DNA from: Pseudomonadota bacterium
Lineage (GTDB): Bacteria; Desulfobacterota; Binatia; Binatales; Binataceae
Direction of reading: 5' to 3'
NCBI GenBank assembly: GCA_021324455.1
Contig: JAJPJA010000025.1
Span: 1 to 58,204 of the forward strand
DNA: 58,204 bases
Shown here: piece by piece, positions 53,830 to 58,204 of the stretch
How the letters are laid out: the number at the start of each line of letters is the position of its first letter
Position numbering within the stretch: position 1 is the stretch's first letter
Notes under the pieces: generated by a model
The model's input: only the letters and a program-made list of their open reading frames with translations
Databases searched by the model: none
What the model was told of the DNA's origin: nothing
Program-made: the position numbers and the translations under genes

Positions 53830-54651
53830 ATGAGTAACGGCAGCCTATCGCTTTCATTGCCGGCCTCCTCCGGCCTCGATGCCGGGCGCGGCGGCGGCAA
53901 TCTGCTTTTCCTGCTCCAGAACCTGGTGCTGAAGGATTTCCGCATCCGCTACCGCAACATGTCTTTGGGAGTGCTGTGGTCGTTCGCCAATCCGCTGGTG
54001 ATGATGGGCATACTGACCTTCGTTTTCACCCGCATCTATCCCAATCCCGCGGTCCCGAACTTCGCCGTCTTCATTCTGTGCGGACTGGTGCCGTTCAATT
54101 TCTACAGTCTGTCCCTCAATGCGGGCACCACCTCGCTGCTCGACAATCAGTCGCTGGTAAAACGCGTGCGCTGTCCGCGCAGGATCTTTCCGATCGCGGC
54201 GGTGCTGGCCAACTGTCTTCACTTCCTGATCCAGATAGCCCTGCTGATAGCGTTCGTCCTCGCCTTCGGCTACCGCGTCAACCGCTTCTGGCCGTGGCTC
54301 GGCGTGGTGTGGATGCTGGAAATCATCTTCATGAGCGGACTTTCGCTGATGACCTCGGTGCTGGACGTGTATTATCGCGACGTACGCTATTTGGTCGAGG
54401 CGTCCAACGCGGTGATGTTCTGGCTGGTGCCCATTTTCTATTCGCTCGAAATGGTACCGCAGCGGTTGCGTCTGCTCTACCTGCTTAATCCGATTGCCGC
54501 GGTGGTGGTCGCCGGCCGCGACGTGCTGCTGCACGGCAAGCCTCCCGCGCCGGCGCTGCTCGTCCCGATGGCGCTGGTGTCGGTGGGATGCCTGGCGCTG
54601 GGACTTGTCGTATTCGGGAGACTCGAGCGCAACATCGCCGACAATCTTTAA
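53830..54651 (+). CDS. wzm: Polysaccharide ABC transporter permease (Wzm-like, ABC-2)
   Basis: Inner-membrane permease of 273 residues that exports lipid-linked polysaccharide. N-terminal amphipathic LQNLVLKDFRIRYRNMSLGV is typical of Wzm/TagG, followed by six helices; FTRIYPNPAVPNFAVFILCGLV splits helices 1 and 2, and LLNPIAAVVVAGRDVLLHG is the conserved ABC-2 region. The ATPase gene starts 4 bp after the stop. Start ATG 53830; the Shine-Dalgarno is weak. Confidence 0.92.
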   Translation: MSNGSLSLSLPASSGLDAGRGGGNLLFLLQNLVLKDFRIRYRNMSLGVLWSFANPLVMMGILTFVFTRIYPNPAVPNFAVFILCGLVPFNFYSLSLNAGTTSLLDNQSLVKRVRCPRRIFPIAAVLANCLHFLIQIALLIAFVLAFGYRVNRFWPWLGVVWMLEIIFMSGLSLMTSVLDVYYRDVRYLVEASNAVMFWLVPIFYSLEMVPQRLRLLYLLNPIAAVVVAGRDVLLHGKPPAPALLVPMALVSVGCLALGLVVFGRLERNIADNL

Positions 54652-54655
54652 TCCC

Positions 54656-55465
54656 ATGAGCCGATCCATCGCGACCCAGCCCGCAATCGGAAATGACCTC
54701 GCCGACCCGGCGCCGTCCGCGGGTCATGCCGTGCTGCGGTTCGAAGCGGTATCGAAGACCTACGCGCACAACGCCGCGCGCACGCTGCTGCGGCGCGGGA
54801 TGCTGTCGTGGCTGACGCGCTCGCGGACCTCGGTGTTTTATGCCTTGCGCGAGGTTTCCTTCGAGTTGCACGCCGCCGCCAGCCTGGCCGTGGTGGGAGC
54901 CAACGGCGCCGGCAAGAGCACGCTCTTGCGCTGCGCAACCGGGATCTCGGCGCCCGATTCCGGCCGCGTCGAAGTGCGCGGCACGATCGCCGCCCTGATG
55001 GAACTGGGCGCCGGATTTCATCCCGACCTGACCGGAGCGGAGAACGTGATGCTCAACGCGTCGCTGCTCGGGCTGACGCGCAGAAAAACCTGCGAGCAGT
55101 TCGATCGAATCGTGGAGTTTTCCGGCCTGGCCGATTTCATCCATGAGCCGCTGCGCACCTATTCCTCGGGGATGGTGCTGCGGCTGGCGTTTTCCGTCGC
55201 CGTCCGGGTCGATCCCGATATCCTGGTCATTGATGAGATGCTCTCGGTCGGCGACATCGAATTCCAGGAAAAATGCGTGGGCGAAATCAAGCGCCTCAAA
55301 CAGGGCGGCAAGACCTTGATCTGCGTGGCGCACGACCTCAAGCTGCTGCGCAATCTGTGCGACCGGGCGTTGTGGCTGGAGCACGGCAGGGTGCGCATGT
55401 TCGGCCCCTGCAGCGAAGTGGTTGACGCCTACGAAGCGGCGCCAGCGCCGGGAGTTTCCGACTGA
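54656..55465 (+). CDS. wzt: Polysaccharide ABC transporter ATPase (Wzt-like), short form
   Basis: ATPase partner of the permease, 269 residues. Walker A is GANGAGKST (81-89), the signature is YSSGM (169-173), as in Wzt and TagH, and Walker B is ILVIDEMLSVGD. The protein ends about 60 residues after Walker B, so it lacks the C-terminal carbohydrate-binding domain that O8/O9a-type Wzt uses to read the capped chain end. An N-terminal extension (about 50 residues) precedes the fold proper. The transglutaminase-like gene follows 28 bp downstream on the same strand. Confidence 0.92.
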   Translation: MSRSIATQPAIGNDLADPAPSAGHAVLRFEAVSKTYAHNAARTLLRRGMLSWLTRSRTSVFYALREVSFELHAAASLAVVGANGAGKSTLLRCATGISAPDSGRVEVRGTIAALMELGAGFHPDLTGAENVMLNASLLGLTRRKTCEQFDRIVEFSGLADFIHEPLRTYSSGMVLRLAFSVAVRVDPDILVIDEMLSVGDIEFQEKCVGEIKRLKQGGKTLICVAHDLKLLRNLCDRALWLEHGRVRMFGPCSEVVDAYEAAPAPGVSD

Positions 55466-55493
55466 CTCAACCGGGCCGGTGCAACAGAGCAAC

Positions 55494-56507
55494 ATGGTGA
55501 GGCATTTCTCAATCGGGCGTGCGCAGGCAATCCTCGCGGCCGCGGCCTTGATTATCGCGCTGTTCAGCGCACCATCGGCCGCCGCGCCCGCCGCCGTGCG
55601 CGAAGTCGAGTTCACCTATCACGCCGACATCGCCGGCATCGATCCGAACAGCAGCCGTGTCGAGGTTTGGATTCCGATTCCGCGCAACGACCGCTTTCAG
55701 CGTGCGGATGGGATTTCGATCGACACTCCCGCGCGGGTTGAGATTGTCGACCAGCCCAGCAACGGCAATCGCATCGCGCATCTGTCGATGGCGGCGCCGC
55801 TGCCGCGTTCGATTCCGGTGACGATTCGGTTCAGGGTGCGCCGGGTTGAGGAAACCGCCGATTTGAGCAAGGCGCGGCGCGATCTGCCGGAACCCCGCGA
55901 CGGCAAGTTCGCGGTCTCCCTGCGCCCTGACCGGCTGGTGCCGATCGACGGCAAAATCGCGCAGCTAAGCGCGAAGATCGGCGACAGCGGGGCCTCTGCC
56001 TATGTGCAGGCAAGCGCGATTTATCGCTACGTGATCGCCAACATGGCGTATGACAAGCGCGGCAGCGGATGGGGCCGCGGCGACGCCATCTATGCCTGCG
56101 ATGTGAAAAAGGGCAACTGCACCGATTTTCATTCGCTGTTTATCGCGCTGGCCCGCGCCCGCGGCATCCCCGCGCGTTTCACGATTGGCTTTCCGCTGGG
56201 TTCCTCCAGCTCGGGGACCATCGCCGGTTATCACTGCTGGGCCGAGTTTTACGCGGGCGGACAATGGGTGCCGGTCGACGCGTCGGAGGCGTGGAAGCAT
56301 CCGCAGCTGCGCCAGTACTATTTCGGCCATTTGGACGCCGATCGGGTCGCGTTCACGATGGGCCGCGACCTTGAGCTGGTTCCGCCTCAGCAGGGCGAGC
56401 CGCTCAATTTCCTCATCTATCCCTATGTCGAAGTGGACGGCAAGCCGCTGCCGCAGGAGCAGATCGGCAAGCGCTTCGAATACCGCGGCGCCGCCGGCGC
56501 CGGGTGA
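55494..56507 (+). CDS. Secreted transglutaminase-like protein
   Basis: Exported protein of 337 residues with an N-terminal signal (AILAAAALIIALFSAPSAAA). The first half (about 40-160) is a beta domain found before transglutaminase cores. The catalytic triad is visible: Cys209 in KKGNCTDFHSLF, His247 in AGYHCWAEFY and Asp262 in VPVDASEAW. Cys-protease-like or cross-linking activity on a cell-envelope protein or peptidoglycan peptide is likely. ATG 55494. It follows the Wzt gene and may share its transcript, though the function looks independent. Confidence 0.85.
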   Translation: MVRHFSIGRAQAILAAAALIIALFSAPSAAAPAAVREVEFTYHADIAGIDPNSSRVEVWIPIPRNDRFQRADGISIDTPARVEIVDQPSNGNRIAHLSMAAPLPRSIPVTIRFRVRRVEETADLSKARRDLPEPRDGKFAVSLRPDRLVPIDGKIAQLSAKIGDSGASAYVQASAIYRYVIANMAYDKRGSGWGRGDAIYACDVKKGNCTDFHSLFIALARARGIPARFTIGFPLGSSSSGTIAGYHCWAEFYAGGQWVPVDASEAWKHPQLRQYYFGHLDADRVAFTMGRDLELVPPQQGEPLNFLIYPYVEVDGKPLPQEQIGKRFEYRGAAGAG

Positions 56508-56526
56508 CGAGCCCCGGCGCGCCGCG

Positions 56527-56554
56527 CCCCCGCATCGAGCCGATGCGTCCGGGG
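56527..56554 (+). terminator. Bulged hairpin after the transglutaminase gene
   Basis: CGCATCG (56531-56537) pairs with CGATGCG (56541-56547), extended by CCCC (56527-56530) with GGGG (56551-56554) across a 3-nt bulge. No U-tract, so it is only a possible terminator. Confidence 0.35.
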
Positions 56555-56650
56555 GAGGGGTGGATGGCGCCGGTCTGGCCGCGATGCTTGACCGCTGCCG
56601 CCGCGATTTCGATGATCGGCCCGGCGATTAAAACATAAGGAGACAACCAA

Positions 56651-57580
56651 ATGGCGGCGCAGGTCACTTCCGAGGAGCTGAGAAAAATTTTCGACCGCAT
56701 CAGCAACTGGGGCCGATGGGGCCGGGATGACGAACTGGGTGCCCTGAATTACATTACCGACGACAAGCGCGCGCGCGGGGCCAAATTGGTGCAGTCCGGC
56801 GAAATGGTTTCGATGGCGCTGCCGTTGGCTACCGCGCCCGCCCCGGATAACGACACCCCGGTCACCCATCTGATGGTCCAGTCGGACGCGCCCGCGCACG
56901 GCGTAGGCGGATGCGCCGATTACTTCGCCATCTCCCATCACGGGTTCATGACTACTCATCTGGACGCGCTGTGCCATGTTTTCTGGAACGGCCGGATGTT
57001 CAACGGATTCGCCGCCGATGAGGTTGGCTACCGCGGCGCCAAACGCTGCGCGATCGATGTCGTGCGCCGCGGCATCAGCGGCCGCGGCGTTCTGCTTGAT
57101 ATTCCCAGAATCAGGAACCTGCCGTGGCTGGAACCGGGCCAGAGAGTATACCCCGGCGACCTCGAGCAGGCGCAGCGCGATCATAAACTTCAGGTTGAAG
57201 AAGGCGACATATTGTTGATTCGCCTGGGCCGCTCCAAGCGGCGCAAGTCCAAAGGCGGATGGGAGCCGGCGCGCGACGGCATCTTTCCCATGCCCGGACT
57301 TGATCCCACCTGCCTGCCATGGCTGCACGAGCGGCGCGTCGCCCTGCTCGGGTCCGACGGCGTCAGCGACGTGTTTCCCAGCGGCCATGACGATGTGGTT
57401 TTTCCCATTCACGTGGGCGCGATCGCGATGATGGGCATACATCTGCTGGACAACGCCGACCTCGACGATTTGGCAGCGGCGTGCGGGCGGCTGGGCCGCT
57501 ACGAGTTCCAGTTTGTGATGTTGCCGCTGGTGCTGCCGCGCGGAACCGCGTCGCCGGTCAATCCGGCGGCGATTTTCTGA
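56651..57580 (+). CDS. Cyclase-family metal hydrolase (kynurenine formamidase-like)
   Basis: Cyclase-family hydrolase (PF04199 type) of 309 residues. The metal site is H97, H103, D105 and H109 in HHGFMTTHLDALCH. A late GSDGVSDVFP and PIHVGAIAMMGIHLLDN fit the fold. Family members hydrolyse N-formylkynurenine, isatin or other cyclic amides. AAGGAGA precedes ATG 56651. Tail-to-tail with the hydantoinase B gene, 13 bp apart. Together they suggest opening of cyclic amides or imides, but the substrate is not identified. Confidence 0.88.
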   Translation: MAAQVTSEELRKIFDRISNWGRWGRDDELGALNYITDDKRARGAKLVQSGEMVSMALPLATAPAPDNDTPVTHLMVQSDAPAHGVGGCADYFAISHHGFMTTHLDALCHVFWNGRMFNGFAADEVGYRGAKRCAIDVVRRGISGRGVLLDIPRIRNLPWLEPGQRVYPGDLEQAQRDHKLQVEEGDILLIRLGRSKRRKSKGGWEPARDGIFPMPGLDPTCLPWLHERRVALLGSDGVSDVFPSGHDDVVFPIHVGAIAMMGIHLLDNADLDDLAAACGRLGRYEFQFVMLPLVLPRGTASPVNPAAIF

Positions 57581-57593
57581 TGACCAGCCGGAC

Positions 57594-58204
57594 TCAAGCC
57601 TGATGTTGGCTGCGCAGACGCCTGGTGGCGGCCGGATCGACGCGGCCCGCCGCGTCCAGCGCGACGCCATAGTCGCGCGCGGCGCCCTCAGCGCTGACCA
57701 TGCCTTTGCGCACGTCTGCGGCGACCAGCTCGGGGTCGCGCGTAAAAGGATCGCCGTAGCCGCCGCCGCCCGAGACATACATCGTGAGCGTGTCGCCGGC
57801 GCGGATGCGCAGGTTGGTCTGCTTCATCGGCAGCCGCCGCTCGTCGGCGCGTCCTTCGTTCAGGATCCATCCGCCGGGGCCGCCCGGTTTCCCCCCTTTT
57901 ACGCCGCGCGGCGGCAGGTTGCAGCGATCGACGGCGCGCACGGTCAGGTCGGCGTCGCTGTTGAAGGTGACGTGTTTGACCATCCCGGAGCTGCCGCGGA
58001 ACTTGCCCGCTCCCGCCGTATCCGGCCGGAACGCGAAGTAATCGTACATGACGGGATATTCCCATTCGTAATGCTCCGCGTTGCGCATGTAACCGGGGGT
58101 GGCGTTGAGCAGCGGCGGCAGCCCGTCGATCCCGTCCTTGCCGGCGCGCGCGCCCAGCACGCCCATGTGCACGTCGAGCATGCTCCAGAACTGGTTGGTT
58201 TGCG
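57594..58204 (-). CDS. Hydantoinase B/oxoprolinase-family protein, C-terminal part
   Basis: The frame is open to the right edge, so the N-terminus is missing; about 203 residues are present. It reads EYPVMYDYFAFRPDTAGAGK, FRGSSGMVKHVTFNSDADLT, GVKGGKPGGPGG and MYVSGGGGYGDPFTRDPELV, the C-terminal signature of hydantoinase B/acetone carboxylase alpha-type proteins. They act with a hydantoinase A partner (probably beyond the edge) in ATP-dependent ring opening or carboxylation. No internal start is implied: codons upstream of the Met at 58181 continue the same family wording. Confidence 0.9.
   Translation of the reverse strand, partial: QTNQFWSMLDVHMGVLGARAGKDGIDGLPPLLNATPGYMRNAEHYEWEYPVMYDYFAFRPDTAGAGKFRGSSGMVKHVTFNSDADLTVRAVDRCNLPPRGVKGGKPGGPGGWILNEGRADERRLPMKQTNLRIRAGDTLTMYVSGGGGYGDPFTRDPELVAADVRKGMVSAEGAARDYGVALDAAGRVDPAATRRLRSQHQA

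Noticed and set aside
1..58204. CRISPR array, integrase, transposase, tRNA or rRNA
   Set aside because: I saw no regular direct repeats, no transposase or integrase motifs and no cloverleaf or rRNA stretches. This was by eye; a dedicated scan for tRNA and rRNA would be decisive.

Overview
This 58 kb window is GC-rich and gene-dense, with no rRNA, tRNA, CRISPR array or mobile element that I can see. The repertoire suggests an uncultured soil or marine bacterium with an outer membrane: amidohydrolase-2 proteins, an Ltp-type thiolase with a DUF35 partner, a P450, isoquinoline-oxidoreductase-like molybdenum enzymes, DUF1329, an LptG homologue and an ABC-dependent surface polysaccharide locus. My best guess is Candidatus Binatota (Desulfobacterota_B) or a nearby lineage. 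That is an inference from gene content, not a phylogenetic result.

Region 1 (1-8.0 kb): a truncated glycoside-hydrolase-like gene; the Mrp/ApbC Fe-S carrier; a PolB-like exonuclease overlapping a WaaE-like glycosyltransferase; a heterodimeric ABC exporter pair; and a lipoprotein aminopeptidase.

Region 2 (8.0-34.5 kb) is mostly catabolic. It has a TetR regulator of the KstR2 type and two amidohydrolase-2 genes flanking a thiolase-fold aldolase candidate with its DUF35 partner. These are followed by hydrolases, a Mut7-C protein, a TPR protein and a cytochrome P450 with a clear inverted repeat upstream. Next come a divergent pair of molybdenum-enzyme loci (bis-MGD oxidoreductase versus IorAB), a KGG stress protein with a secreted Gly-rich protein, a cupin, a D-aminoacylase-like hydrolase, an HSL-type esterase, DUF1329, glyA, an FAD oxidoreductase and a third amidohydrolase-2. 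A plausible theme is oxidation and side-chain shortening of terpenoid, steroid or aromatic compounds.

Region 3 (34.5-55.5 kb) is mainly envelope and polysaccharide assembly. It opens with a small ABM-fold protein carrying a zinc ribbon, then an unusual ABC exporter with an N-terminal ParB/Srx-like domain. Then follow GT4 and GT2 glycosyltransferases, LptG, a secreted IPT/TIG-like protein, a coiled-coil methyltransferase, a divergent pair of paralogous GT2 enzymes sharing an extra C-terminal module, a polytopic GT39-like protein, and a Wzm/Wzt exporter. A D-2-hydroxyacid dehydrogenase interrupts the set.

Region 4 (55.5-58.2 kb): a secreted transglutaminase-like protein, a cyclase-family hydrolase and the C-terminal part of a hydantoinase B-like subunit running off the right edge.

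The most unusual items are the ParB-like/ABC exporter fusion, the Cys-less thiolase-DUF35 pair, the coiled-coil methyltransferase beside a Wzt lacking its C-terminal recognition domain, and the twin GT2 enzymes with a shared TTTTGCG motif between them.
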